Below, one piece after another: positions 7,712 to 15,563 of a stretch of DNA of 32,552 nt (position 1 is its first letter; every line of letters starts with the position of its first letter). This stretch comes from Omnitrophica WOR_2 bacterium RBG_13_41_10 (lineage in GTDB: Bacteria; Omnitrophota; Gorgyraeia; Gygaellales; Profunditerraquicolaceae). The notes beneath the pieces were generated by a model, which had not been told where the DNA came from, did not search any database, and saw only the letters and a program-made list of their open reading frames with translations. The position numbers were made by a program, and so were the translations under genes. The stretch lies in NCBI GenBank assembly GCA_001805465.1, contig MHGH01000001.1:2452-35003 (forward strand), read 5' to 3'.

Positions 7712-8592
7712 TGGCGAGTTCACGCAAGATGATTATAGCAGTATTTATGGTATTGACTGTTTTAGGCTGCCAAAAAGAGGAAAAAAGGCAGGCCGCAAAT
7801 GCAATAATCCCGGTAGAGGTTTCTAAGGTTGAATTTAAAGACCTTGAGGAAACGCTTGATTATGTAGGTAATATCAGGGCGCAGGAAGAGGCAGTAATTT
7901 ATCCTAAGGTCAACGGAAAAATTATGGAAAAAGTCAAAGAGGACGGAAGCCTGGTCAATAAAGGCGAAACAGTTGCCTATATCGACCGCGATGAAGTCGG
8001 TTTTAAATTTGAAAAGGCCCCTGTAGAAAGCCCGCTTAGCGGAATTATCGGCAGGGTTTATGTGGATATCGGAGAGAATGTCACCACGCAAACGCCCATT
8101 GCCTTGGTGGTTGATATGAGGCGCGTAGAAATAGATTTAGACATCCCGGAAAAATATTATTCAAAAATTGCCTTGGATCAAAAAGCAAGGGTTAAGGTAG
8201 ATGCTTATCTGGATGAAGAATTCAGCGGCCGGGTAACCAAGATTAGCCCGGTGGTAGATTTGTCTACGCGCGCTGCGCCCATTGAAATTACCATAGATAA
8301 TCCGCAAGGTAAGCTGCGCTCGGGAATGTTTAGTAAGGTAAGCCTGGTGCTCGCCGAGCATAAAAACGTGCCGGTGATTTTAAAAGAAGCAATTATGGGG
8401 AAAGTTCCGAATTTATACGTCTATGTTATAGAGAATCAAAAGGCGGTTTTAAGAAAAATTACCTTAGGTATCCGCCAGGGCCCGTATTATGAAGTAAGGG
8501 ATGGCCTTGGCCAAGGGGATCCGGTTGTGATTATGGGGCAGCAGAGACTTTATGATGGTGCAGAGGTAATTACGGAGGAAGAGAAAGAATGA
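7711..8592 (+). CDS. RND periplasmic adaptor lipoprotein lacking the alpha-hairpin
   Basis: A membrane fusion protein of 293 residues, short against the usual 350-400. The N terminus is a lipoprotein signal with lipobox LTVLGC (Cys20). The first lipoyl half-motif ends near GSLVNKGETVAYID (79-92), and the second begins at SPLSGIIGRVYVDIGENV (about 107-124). Only about 15 residues lie between them where canonical adaptors carry a coiled-coil hairpin of tens of residues. Beta-barrel and membrane-proximal domains follow normally. I chose ATG 7711, whose TGGAGG is 4 bp upstream; a GTG at 7708 is also open but too close to that site. The start overlaps the tolC stop by one base, and the end overlaps the RND gene by 4 bp. 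Confidence 0.88.
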   Translation: MASSRKMIIAVFMVLTVLGCQKEEKRQAANAIIPVEVSKVEFKDLEETLDYVGNIRAQEEAVIYPKVNGKIMEKVKEDGSLVNKGETVAYIDRDEVGFKFEKAPVESPLSGIIGRVYVDIGENVTTQTPIALVVDMRRVEIDLDIPEKYYSKIALDQKARVKVDAYLDEEFSGRVTKISPVVDLSTRAAPIEITIDNPQGKLRSGMFSKVSLVLAEHKNVPVILKEAIMGKVPNLYVYVIENQKAVLRKITLGIRQGPYYEVRDGLGQGDPVVIMGQQRLYDGAEVITEEEKE

Positions 8593-11500
8593 ATTTTCCT
8601 GAATTCGGAGTTAAAAGGCCGGTAACGAATTTAATGATTTTTTCCGCAATTCTGGTGCTGGCTTTTTACAGCCTTACCAGGATAGGCATAGATAGCATGC
8701 CTGAAATTGAGCCGCCTTCTATCAGTGTAATCTCCAGCTACCCCGGCGCAAGCCCGGAAGACGTAGAGACTAAAGTTACTGAAGTGCTGGAGAACCAGCT
8801 TGCCACAACCCCGGGGTTAGAGAAAATCACCTCTACTTCTTCAGAAGGTTCTTCTAGGATCACCCTTAAATTCATTTGGGGGACAAATTTGGATGAGGCA
8901 TCTAATGATATCCGCGACCGCATTGATTTAGCTAAACGGCTATTGCCGGATATCCCGGATGAAATGGATAACCCCATCATCTTTAAATTTAACACCGCTA
9001 ATATCCCGATAATATTTTTTGGTTTTACGGCAACACAATCGTATCCCGAGCTTTATGATTTAATTGATAAAAGAGTAGGCGATGCCTTGCGCCAGCTGCC
9101 CGGGGTGGGGACAGTGCAAATTCAAGGCGGCGGCTTAGAGCGCCAGATTAATATTTGGGTAGACAAGACTCGACTCCAAGGGTATGGTTTCTCCATACTT
9201 GATATTCAAAATGCCTTAAGACAGGAAAACATTACCCAGCCCGTGGGAGATTTGAAAACCGGCATGACAGATTATCTCCTGCGGCTTCCCGGTGAATTCG
9301 CTACTCCCGAAGAAATAAACTTGGTAATTTTAGGCAGGCGCGAAGGAAAGCTTATTTATTTAAAAGATGCAGCGCGCGTGGAAGACAGTTTTAAAGAAGT
9401 CACAAGCATGGTGCGCGTTGACAAACAGCGGGGCCTGATGATGATGGCGCAGAAGCAAAGCGGCACCAATACCGTAGAAGTTGCGCAAAGGATAAAAAAG
9501 CGCATGGAAGAGCTAAAAAAGACGCTTCCGGCAGATGTAAAGGTGGTTACTATTTTTGATACTTCCAAAGATATCATTACCTCGCTTAATTCATTAAAAT
9601 CTTCAGTGTGGCTGGCAATATTTTTAGTAATTTTAGTGGTCTGGTTTTTCCTGCGCCAGTTCGCCCCGAGTATGATTGTGGCCTTGACCATACCGTTTTC
9701 GCTTTTGATCAGCTTTATTTATCTTTTTTTAAACGGCAAAACTATTAATACCATCAGCCTTTCTTCCATAGCCATTGCCTCAGGCATGGTTGTTGATAAT
9801 GCCATTGTTATCGTAGACAATGTCTACCGCCATTTCGAACGGGGCCAGCGGCCGCAGGAGGCAGCAATTTTTGGCACCTCAGAAATGTTTTTAGCTATCG
9901 CCGCCTCTACTGTTACAACGGTCGTGGTTTTTCTGCCGATGTTATTTATTCCGGGAGTTGTCGGCGTTATCTTCGGAGAATTAGCAGTGATTATTATTGT
10001 CACGCTTCTGGCATCGCTTTTTACTGCCGCAACTTTTAGCCCGATGCTTTGTTCAAAATGGATGCATTCTAATAACAGCACAATTAAAGAAACACATAAG
10101 GCATTCATTAAATTCTATGATTTTTCTGAGAAAATGTTTAAGGGCTGGGAGGATTTTTATGCCAGACAGCTTGGCTGGTCTCTGGGGCATAAGAAAATCA
10201 TTATTATCGGTTTTAGCTTGGCGTTTATCTTTAGTTTAACCCTGACGCGTTTTGTCGGCAATGAATTTATTCCTGAAGAAGATACCGGGGACCTGCGCAT
10301 AAATATCAGCCTTGCTGTTGGGATGAGGCTTGAAGAAAGCGATAGAGTCTCCAAAAGAATTGAAGGCTTGCTTGCTCAGGATATCCCTGAAGCAGAATAT
10401 TATTATGTGAGAACCGGTTCAGTCAGGGGTTTGGGCAGGGCCTTTGGCGGCGCGCAGGGCTCGCATACTATCGCTGCCGGAGCAAAACTGGTAGCTAAGA
10501 CCAAGAGAAAACGTTCGGTTGTGGAAGTCGGGCAAATTATCAGAAACAAGATAAAAAATATTCCCGGGGTAATCAAGGCCGATGTCTCCACAGGTAACCC
10601 CATAGGCCGCCTGATTACCGGAGGGGGAGGCAAGGCAATTCAAATTGAAATTATCGGGCACTCATTTGAAGAAACTGATGCCCTGGCAGAAAAAATAAAA
10701 GGTATTTTAGAACAGATCCCCGGAACAGTAGATGCTTCTATCTCGCGCGAGTTTAACCGCCCGGAATTAAGGATTGATGTTGACCGGGAAAAAACAGCGG
10801 CGTTGGGCCTGGACATGGGCACTATCTCCAACACCCTTCGGGCTTTTATTCAGGGGGTAACTGCGACAAAATACCGCGAAAAAGGAGAAACTTACGATAT
10901 TTATGTCAGGCTTGAGGAGGCTTCGCGCACAAAACTAGAGGATATTGAAAACCTTTCTATCGTAGCCCCCCTGCCGCAGGAAAAAACTTCTTTTATTGCC
11001 TTGGCAGATTCAGAGGCGCTGAAAGGAATTTCCAGAGGCCATATTCAATTGTCTAACATCGCCAAAATTTCCGAAACCCTAGGGCCCCAGGATATTGACC
11101 GCAAAAACCGAGAAAGGGTAGTGCAGGTAGAATGTAATGCCTACAGGAGGTCTTCGGGAAAGATCATCGAGGACCTCAATAAAGAATTGGGTAAATTAAC
11201 CCTGCCTAGCGATGTCATGATTAACATCGGAGGCGAGGCAGAAGAACAAGGAAAGGCATTTAAAGACCTGACGATGCTGTTATTGCTGGGTATCTGTTTG
11301 GTTTATATGGTAATGGCCGCGCAATTTGAATCGCTCTTAGACCCTTTTATCGTTATGTTCGCCATTCCTTTTACCTTTATCGGCGTAATTTTAGGCTTTG
11401 TCCTGACCAATACAACCCTGAGCATTATTACGTTTTTAGGGATTATTATGTTGATGGGCATCGTGGTTAATAACGCTATTGTTTTGGTAAGCTATATTCA

Positions 11501-11771
11501 GATCCTGCGCGCCCGGGGTTTATCTATGTATGAAGCAGTAACTACAGCGGGAAAAGAAAGATTAAGGCCGGTATTAATGACCACAATCACTACTCTAGTC
11601 GGGCTCCTGCCTTTGGCAATGTCCCGGGGCGAAGGTTCTGAGGTCTGGCAGCCATTGGGTATTACCATGATCGGGGGGCTAACAATATCTACATTAATCA
11701 CCATGCTTTTTGTGCCTACACTTTATGCTATCTTCCACAGAAAAGCAGAGCTAACCGGAGGTGAGAAATAA
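8589..11771 (+). CDS. RND multidrug efflux transporter (AcrB/HAE1-like)
   Basis: A 1060-residue inner membrane pump of normal AcrB-family length. It has the N-terminal FGVKRPVTNLMIF membrane entry, two large periplasmic loops (about 35-335 and 560-870) and two sets of membrane helices. The fourth helix carries GMVVDNAIVIVDN, with Asp403 kept and Asn404 where AcrB has a second aspartate. The tenth helix reads GIVVNNAIVLVSY, with no lysine at the AcrB Lys940 position. This reduced proton-relay pattern is found in many RND relatives. It would export small hydrophobic or metal-like toxicants with the adaptor and TolC-like channel encoded just upstream. Substrate cannot be inferred. Its stop shares one base with the next start. 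Confidence 0.94.
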   Translation: MNFPEFGVKRPVTNLMIFSAILVLAFYSLTRIGIDSMPEIEPPSISVISSYPGASPEDVETKVTEVLENQLATTPGLEKITSTSSEGSSRITLKFIWGTNLDEASNDIRDRIDLAKRLLPDIPDEMDNPIIFKFNTANIPIIFFGFTATQSYPELYDLIDKRVGDALRQLPGVGTVQIQGGGLERQINIWVDKTRLQGYGFSILDIQNALRQENITQPVGDLKTGMTDYLLRLPGEFATPEEINLVILGRREGKLIYLKDAARVEDSFKEVTSMVRVDKQRGLMMMAQKQSGTNTVEVAQRIKKRMEELKKTLPADVKVVTIFDTSKDIITSLNSLKSSVWLAIFLVILVVWFFLRQFAPSMIVALTIPFSLLISFIYLFLNGKTINTISLSSIAIASGMVVDNAIVIVDNVYRHFERGQRPQEAAIFGTSEMFLAIAASTVTTVVVFLPMLFIPGVVGVIFGELAVIIIVTLLASLFTAATFSPMLCSKWMHSNNSTIKETHKAFIKFYDFSEKMFKGWEDFYARQLGWSLGHKKIIIIGFSLAFIFSLTLTRFVGNEFIPEEDTGDLRINISLAVGMRLEESDRVSKRIEGLLAQDIPEAEYYYVRTGSVRGLGRAFGGAQGSHTIAAGAKLVAKTKRKRSVVEVGQIIRNKIKNIPGVIKADVSTGNPIGRLITGGGGKAIQIEIIGHSFEETDALAEKIKGILEQIPGTVDASISREFNRPELRIDVDREKTAALGLDMGTISNTLRAFIQGVTATKYREKGETYDIYVRLEEASRTKLEDIENLSIVAPLPQEKTSFIALADSEALKGISRGHIQLSNIAKISETLGPQDIDRKNRERVVQVECNAYRRSSGKIIEDLNKELGKLTLPSDVMINIGGEAEEQGKAFKDLTMLLLLGICLVYMVMAAQFESLLDPFIVMFAIPFTFIGVILGFVLTNTTLSIITFLGIIMLMGIVVNNAIVLVSYIQILRARGLSMYEAVTTAGKERLRPVLMTTITTLVGLLPLAMSRGEGSEVWQPLGITMIGGLTISTLITMLFVPTLYAIFHRKAELTGGEK

Positions 11772-12061
11772 TGTTAAAAATGGTAATGATTGCCTACAAT
11801 GAAGCAATTGATATGGAAGTAATGGAGATGATGGAAAAATGCAACTTGAAAAATTATACCAAAGTCATGGGAGTTTTTGGCCGGGGAGAAACCTCTGGCA
11901 CGCATTTAGGCAATGATATCTGGCCGGGCAGGAACAACCTTCTTTATGCCGCCACACCGGAAAATGCCGCAAAACAGCTGGCCTCTGCTGTAAAAGAACT
12001 TAAGGTCAAGCTAGGCAAAGAAGGCATAAAAGCTTTTGTCTGGAATTTGGATGACGAGTAG
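11771..12061 (+). CDS. Small PII-like protein at the end of the RND operon
   Basis: A 96-residue protein with no signal or membrane segment. The pattern MVMIAYNEAIDMEVMEMMEK, then YTKVMGVFGRGETSGTHLG and a C-terminal helix-strand (GIKAFVWNLDDE), matches ferredoxin-fold PII-like proteins, with a flexible loop between strands (about 36-52). I recall similar small proteins following RND or metal-efflux genes. The family match is by pattern, not search. Its ATG overlaps the RND stop (TAATG), so it is translationally coupled to the pump and may sense a ligand or modulate it. The GRGETSGTH loop is the most likely ligand site. Confidence 0.7.
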   Translation: MLKMVMIAYNEAIDMEVMEMMEKCNLKNYTKVMGVFGRGETSGTHLGNDIWPGRNNLLYAATPENAAKQLASAVKELKVKLGKEGIKAFVWNLDDE

Positions 12062-12070
12062 ATTTTTTAA

Positions 12071-12098
12071 TTGAATATTCTTTATATTATGCTAAAAT
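12071..12098 (+). promoter_or_regulatory. Extended -10 promoter for the glycine-zipper lipoprotein
   Basis: TTGAAT at 12071-12076 and TAAAAT at 12093-12098 are 16 bp apart, with TG at 12090-12091 forming an extended -10. The predicted start is near 12105, leaving a leader of about 24 bases that ends in the AAAAAAGGAGG ribosome site. It separates the efflux operon from the envelope genes that follow. Confidence 0.65.
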
Positions 12099-12128
12099 TA
12101 AAACGAATCAGTTAAAAAAGGAGGCAAG

Positions 12129-12560
12129 ATGTACAAAAAAACATTATTTTTACTTGCAGCCCTGGCTCTTATAATAGCAGGCTGTGAAACAATGGGGCCA
12201 GATGCTAAGACAGGTACGGTTGCCGGTGGTTTGATTGGCGCAACCGCAGGAGGAATTATCGGGCATCAGAGCGGCCATGGCTTAGAGGGTGCAGCAATTG
12301 GCGCAGTAGTAGGAGCGCTCGGCGGCGGTTTAGTCGGCAGCAGCATGGATGATAGAGCCAAGGCAACTAACCCTAGCCATATTCCGCTTACCTCTATTGC
12401 AAATATGGCTTCCCAGGGTACCCCTGATGCGGTAATAATCGATGAAATTCAAAGGACTAAGTCGGTTTACAACCTAAATTCTGAGATCATTACTTACCTA
12501 AAAAATAATAAGGTAAGCGACAGGGTCGTTGATTACATGATGTCAACCTCTCAAAAATAA
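12129..12560 (+). CDS. Glycine-zipper lipoprotein
   Basis: A 143-residue protein with a lipoprotein signal ending at LIIAGC (Cys19). Residues about 28-72 form a glycine-zipper hairpin (TVAGGLIGATAGGIIG, then GAAIGAVVGALGGGLVG), as in the 17-kDa antigen/YMGG-like outer membrane lipoproteins. The C-terminal part is a soluble helical region (about 85-143) rich in polar residues, possibly a small domain acting in the periplasm. A strong AAGGAGG lies 5 bp before the ATG, and a promoter lies about 30 bp upstream. Such proteins associate with the outer membrane, but their biochemical role is generally unknown. Confidence 0.88.
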   Translation: MYKKTLFLLAALALIIAGCETMGPDAKTGTVAGGLIGATAGGIIGHQSGHGLEGAAIGAVVGALGGGLVGSSMDDRAKATNPSHIPLTSIANMASQGTPDAVIIDEIQRTKSVYNLNSEIITYLKNNKVSDRVVDYMMSTSQK

Positions 12561-12575
12561 GTTAAGGAGGCCGCT

Positions 12576-12920
12576 ATTAGCAGAATCGGAATTAGTGTCT
12601 TCTGTATATTAATAATGATTATGCTTTGCGCTAGTTATGGCTATTCGCAGGAAAGTTTAGCTGAACAATTATCGGTGCGGGTTGTAGAGGGCAGGGCCCA
12701 AAAGATTGATTCTGTGGGGCAGATATTAACAGTGCGTATTTTTAATGACGAAATAACTATTTTCGTGCCTGATAAAATTCAGATTGCCCGGGGTAGCGAA
12801 GCTATCCCCTTAGACGATATCAATGTAGGAGACTCACTAAGGATAAAATATTACGATGCCTCACCCGGCCCTTTAACAGCCATAAGCATTACTGATAACA
12901 ATGCGGTAGATGATTTTTAA
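12576..12920 (+). CDS. Small secreted protein with a probable AUU start codon
   Basis: The frame is open from just after the previous gene's TAA (12558-12560). AAGGAGG at 12564-12570 is followed after 5 bp by ATT at 12576. Starting there gives MSRIGISVFCILIMIMLCA and a cleavage-like SYGYSQ, a textbook signal peptide with an N-terminal arginine. No ATG, GTG or TTG is in frame before ATG 12615, and that ATG has no ribosome site and would remove the charged N-region. The mature part (about 85 residues) has alternating strands ending in VGDSLRIKYYD, a pattern like small OB-fold or DUF5666-type periplasmic proteins. Function unknown. If the AUU start is wrong, the conservative model is 12615-12920 (101 residues). 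Confidence 0.65.
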   Translation: MSRIGISVFCILIMIMLCASYGYSQESLAEQLSVRVVEGRAQKIDSVGQILTVRIFNDEITIFVPDKIQIARGSEAIPLDDINVGDSLRIKYYDASPGPLTAISITDNNAVDDF

Positions 12921-12931
12921 TTAGTTATTAA

Positions 12932-14158
12932 ATGATGAAGAAGTTTCTTTTTGTATTCCTTCTAGTATTATCTTTATTCATGGTACAGGAAAGTATAAGC
13001 CACTTTCCCATACCACTGCGAAAATCGCTGAAAGTCATCGCCGAAGGCAATTTTCTTGATATAGCCGAAGCGGCAACGCCCAAACTCATTATATTTTATT
13101 CGCCAAGCTGCCATAAATGCGCCCAGGTCAAAAACGAAGTAATCCCCCAGATACACGAAAAATTTAAGGACAAAATATCCATAGAATACCGCGATACCAG
13201 CGACATAGAAAATTATAAGTTATTATTGAGCCTGCGGGAAAAATATGCGCCTAATTTTGATGATACCGTGCCGGTATTTTACTTTAATGGAAATCTTTTA
13301 AGCAGCAAAGAGCCGTTAAGAGAAAATTTAGAGGCCTTAATTAATAATTCGCCAGGCACGACATCGCATGCACAAGAAGAGCCGTATGCAATAGATTTAA
13401 TCAGCCGTTTTAAAGGTTTTCCTCCGGCGGCTATTGCCAGCGCCGGACTGATAGACGGAATTAATCCTTGCGCTTTCACGGTGATAGTATTTTTTATTTC
13501 CTTTTTAGTCTTGCAGGGCTATAGAAAAAGAGAGTTAATTGTTACGGGCCTGTCTTTTATTTTTATTGTTTTTTTAACCTATATCTTAATAGGAATAGGA
13601 ATATTCTCTTTTCTTTATCGCTTAAGCAGTTTTTGGTTAGTGGCCAGGATATTTAATATCTCTATCGGGATTTTTTGTATTATCTTAGGAATTTTAGCGC
13701 TTTATGATTTCTTTAAGTTTAGGAAAACCGGCTCTAGCGCAGGCCTGGCTTTACAATTGCCGCAGGCAGTAAAAAATCAGATACATAAACTTATAGGTAA
13801 ACATTATAGAAAATCTAAAGATAAAACGCAGAAGCTGCCTGTCTATAGTTTGGTTTTCACTGCCTTGATTACCGGGTTTCTGGTGTCAATTTTAGAGGCA
13901 GTCTGTACCGGGCAGGTTTATCTTCCGACGATAACCTTTATTTTAAAAACCGCTCCCTTAAAGATGGAGGCTTTTGGATACCTTATACTTTATAACCTGA
14001 TGTTTATTTTTCCTTTGGCTATAATATTTTTGTTTGCCCTTTGGGGTGTTACCTCCGAACAATTTTCCAGGGTTTTAAAGAAGCACCTTTTATCCATCAA
14101 GATAATTATGGCTATACTATTTTTTGCTTTGGGCATATTCTTAATCCGGAGGGGATAA
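12932..14158 (+). CDS. Thioredoxin-like domain fused to CcdA/DsbD-type membrane domain
   Basis: A 408-residue protein. Residues about 1-20 are a signal or anchor helix. A linker follows (about 17-43, encoded by a repeated DNA segment), then a thioredoxin-like domain with the redox motif YSPSCHKCAQV (about 56-66). From about 165 on is a six-helix CcdA/DsbD-like domain with its two essential-type cysteines in DGINPCAFTV and LEAVCTGQVYLP. The CcdA part would carry electrons from cytoplasmic thioredoxin across the inner membrane, and the attached domain would hand them to periplasmic partners. Two in-frame ATGs (12932, 12935) are possible starts, neither with a clear ribosome site. The DUF1573 lipoprotein gene follows within 9 bp. 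Confidence 0.88.
   Translation: MMKKFLFVFLLVLSLFMVQESISHFPIPLRKSLKVIAEGNFLDIAEAATPKLIIFYSPSCHKCAQVKNEVIPQIHEKFKDKISIEYRDTSDIENYKLLLSLREKYAPNFDDTVPVFYFNGNLLSSKEPLRENLEALINNSPGTTSHAQEEPYAIDLISRFKGFPPAAIASAGLIDGINPCAFTVIVFFISFLVLQGYRKRELIVTGLSFIFIVFLTYILIGIGIFSFLYRLSSFWLVARIFNISIGIFCIILGILALYDFFKFRKTGSSAGLALQLPQAVKNQIHKLIGKHYRKSKDKTQKLPVYSLVFTALITGFLVSILEAVCTGQVYLPTITFILKTAPLKMEAFGYLILYNLMFIFPLAIIFLFALWGVTSEQFSRVLKKHLLSIKIIMAILFFALGIFLIRRG
12980..13059. repeat. 80-bp dispersed repeat, copy 1 (inside the thioredoxin-CcdA gene)
   Basis: This segment matches 21550-21629 in the same orientation at 75 of 80 positions without gaps. Differences are at 12994, 12999, 13000, 13047 and 13049. It is read in frame and encodes MVQESISHFPIPLRK and the following linker between the signal helix and the thioredoxin-like domain. 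It contains an imperfect hairpin (GGTACAGGAAAGT near the start against ACTTTCCCATACC) and a weaker second one. Confidence 0.92.
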
Positions 14159-14167
14159 ACGAAAAGA

Positions 14168-14551
14168 ATGCGTTTGTTCTTAGGTATTTTATTTTTATTT
14201 ATGGCAACCGGTTGTGCTGCTCAAGAAGAGCCTGATCAATACATTTGGGATTTTGGCAGCGCCAAAGAAAACGCAATATTAACACATGAGTTTATATTTA
14301 AAAATAATACTTCCCAGATGCTCACAATACAAAATGTCAGCACTTCTTGCGGCTGTACCATATCAGAAGTAAAACAAAAGATACTTTCACCGGGTGAATC
14401 TACTACCATAGAGGTTTCCTTTAATACTAAGGGCTACAGGGGTTTGGTAGAACAATACGTATATGTGAATACAGATGACCTTGACAATCCGGTTTTAAAA
14501 TATATAATAAAAGCTCAAGTTAATCCCCAGGCTTCAAGCAAACCCCAATAG
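14168..14551 (+). CDS. DUF1573 lipoprotein
   Basis: A 127-residue lipoprotein with lipobox LFMATGC (Cys16). The mature part is one DUF1573 beta-sandwich: IWDFGSAKENAILTHEF, FKNNTSQMLTIQNVSTSCGCT, then LSPGESTTIEVSFNTKGYRG. The SCGCT cysteine pair and the Asn/Gly turns are hallmarks of the family, whose fold resembles ASH/MSP-type Ig domains. Its function is not established. It lies 9 bp after the thioredoxin-CcdA gene, which fits a periplasmic thiol-exchange partner, though this is inference. An internal overlapping frame at 14041-14235 is not considered a gene. Confidence 0.88.
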   Translation: MRLFLGILFLFMATGCAAQEEPDQYIWDFGSAKENAILTHEFIFKNNTSQMLTIQNVSTSCGCTISEVKQKILSPGESTTIEVSFNTKGYRGLVEQYVYVNTDDLDNPVLKYIIKAQVNPQASSKPQ

Positions 14552-14590
14552 CTGGAATTCTAACAGAGAGGACAATAGGAGGTTTACAAA

Positions 14591-15559
14591 ATGTGGTCTT
14601 TAAGATTAAGGATGTGGCTTTTGTTGACGATTCTTTTTGGCCTGATCTACGCGGTAATCGTAGTGATCGGCCGCGCCTTTTTACACGTCGGTGATTTTTA
14701 TTTTTATCTGGCCATATCCTTGGTCATGATGTTTATCCAGTATATGATCGGGCCAAAGCTTGTAGAATGGAGTATGCGCGTTAGATACATCAATAAAGAA
14801 GAGTATCCGCGCCTGCATCAAATAGTCGCTGAGTTAGCCGTACGCGCAAAAATACCCACACCCCGCATAGGCATTGCCCAGATTAGCCTGCCTAATGCCT
14901 TTGCCTTTGGCAGAGGTATCCGAGACGGCAGGGTCTGCGTTACCGAAGGTATTTTGAAGCTGCTTAACGAGGATGAATTAAGGGCAGTGCTTGGCCATGA
15001 ATTGAGCCACTTAAAAAACAGGGATGTGCTGACTATTATGTTGCTGTCGGTTATTCCGATGGTGATGTATAGGATCGCCTGGAGTTTTTTATTTTATGGC
15101 CGCAGGCGCGACAATAGAGGAGGCAACACGGCATTGATAGGCCTGGCAGCGTTTCTTTTTTATTTTATCACCAACCTGTTGGTATTGTATGCTTCGCGTA
15201 TCCGCGAATATTTTGCCGATAAAGGTTCAGTAGCCTTAGGTAACCCTGCGCAAAACCTTGCCTCCAGCCTTTATAAGCTGGTCTATGGCTCTGCCCGGAT
15301 GAATAAAGAATCCCTTAAGGAAGTAGAGGGCCTGAAGGCATTCTTTATCAATGACCCTTCCCAGGCATTAAATGAGATTAGGGAACTTAAGCAATTGGAC
15401 CTGGATAAAAACGGCACCATTGATTCTTATGAGTTAGCACAAATAAGAATGAAAAAGGCAGCTTTAGGTTTTGGCGATAAATTGCTGGAATTATTAAGCA
15501 CCCATCCTAATATGCTTAAGCGTATAAAACGCCTGTCTCAAATACAAAAGTTAGCTTAA
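14591..15559 (+). CDS. htpX: HtpX-like M48 membrane metalloprotease with EF-hand loop
   Basis: A 322-residue M48B protease. Two N-terminal membrane helices (about 8-28 and 36-55) precede the zinc site HELSH (136-140); the third ligand Glu206 lies in REYFAD, and another hydrophobic pair spans about 147-200. HtpX degrades misfolded inner membrane proteins. The length is slightly above the usual 280-300. The extra part includes a canonical 12-residue EF-hand calcium loop, DLDKNGTIDSYE (270-281), with Asp, Asp, Asn, Gly, Ile, Asp and Glu at positions 1, 3, 5, 6, 8, 9 and 12 and helices on both sides. A TAGGAGG site lies 7 bp before the ATG. Confidence 0.9.
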   Translation: MWSLRLRMWLLLTILFGLIYAVIVVIGRAFLHVGDFYFYLAISLVMMFIQYMIGPKLVEWSMRVRYINKEEYPRLHQIVAELAVRAKIPTPRIGIAQISLPNAFAFGRGIRDGRVCVTEGILKLLNEDELRAVLGHELSHLKNRDVLTIMLLSVIPMVMYRIAWSFLFYGRRRDNRGGNTALIGLAAFLFYFITNLLVLYASRIREYFADKGSVALGNPAQNLASSLYKLVYGSARMNKESLKEVEGLKAFFINDPSQALNEIRELKQLDLDKNGTIDSYELAQIRMKKAALGFGDKLLELLSTHPNMLKRIKRLSQIQKLA

Positions 15560-15563
15560 GCCC

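Noticed and set aside
12060..12076. T-run after the PII-like gene as a terminator
   Set aside because: There is no stable GC stem immediately before the Ts, and the run overlaps the promoter of the next gene.
14041..14235. Short + frame bridging the thioredoxin-CcdA and DUF1573 genes
   Set aside because: Overlaps the ends of both real genes in another frame, and the product has no recognisable features.
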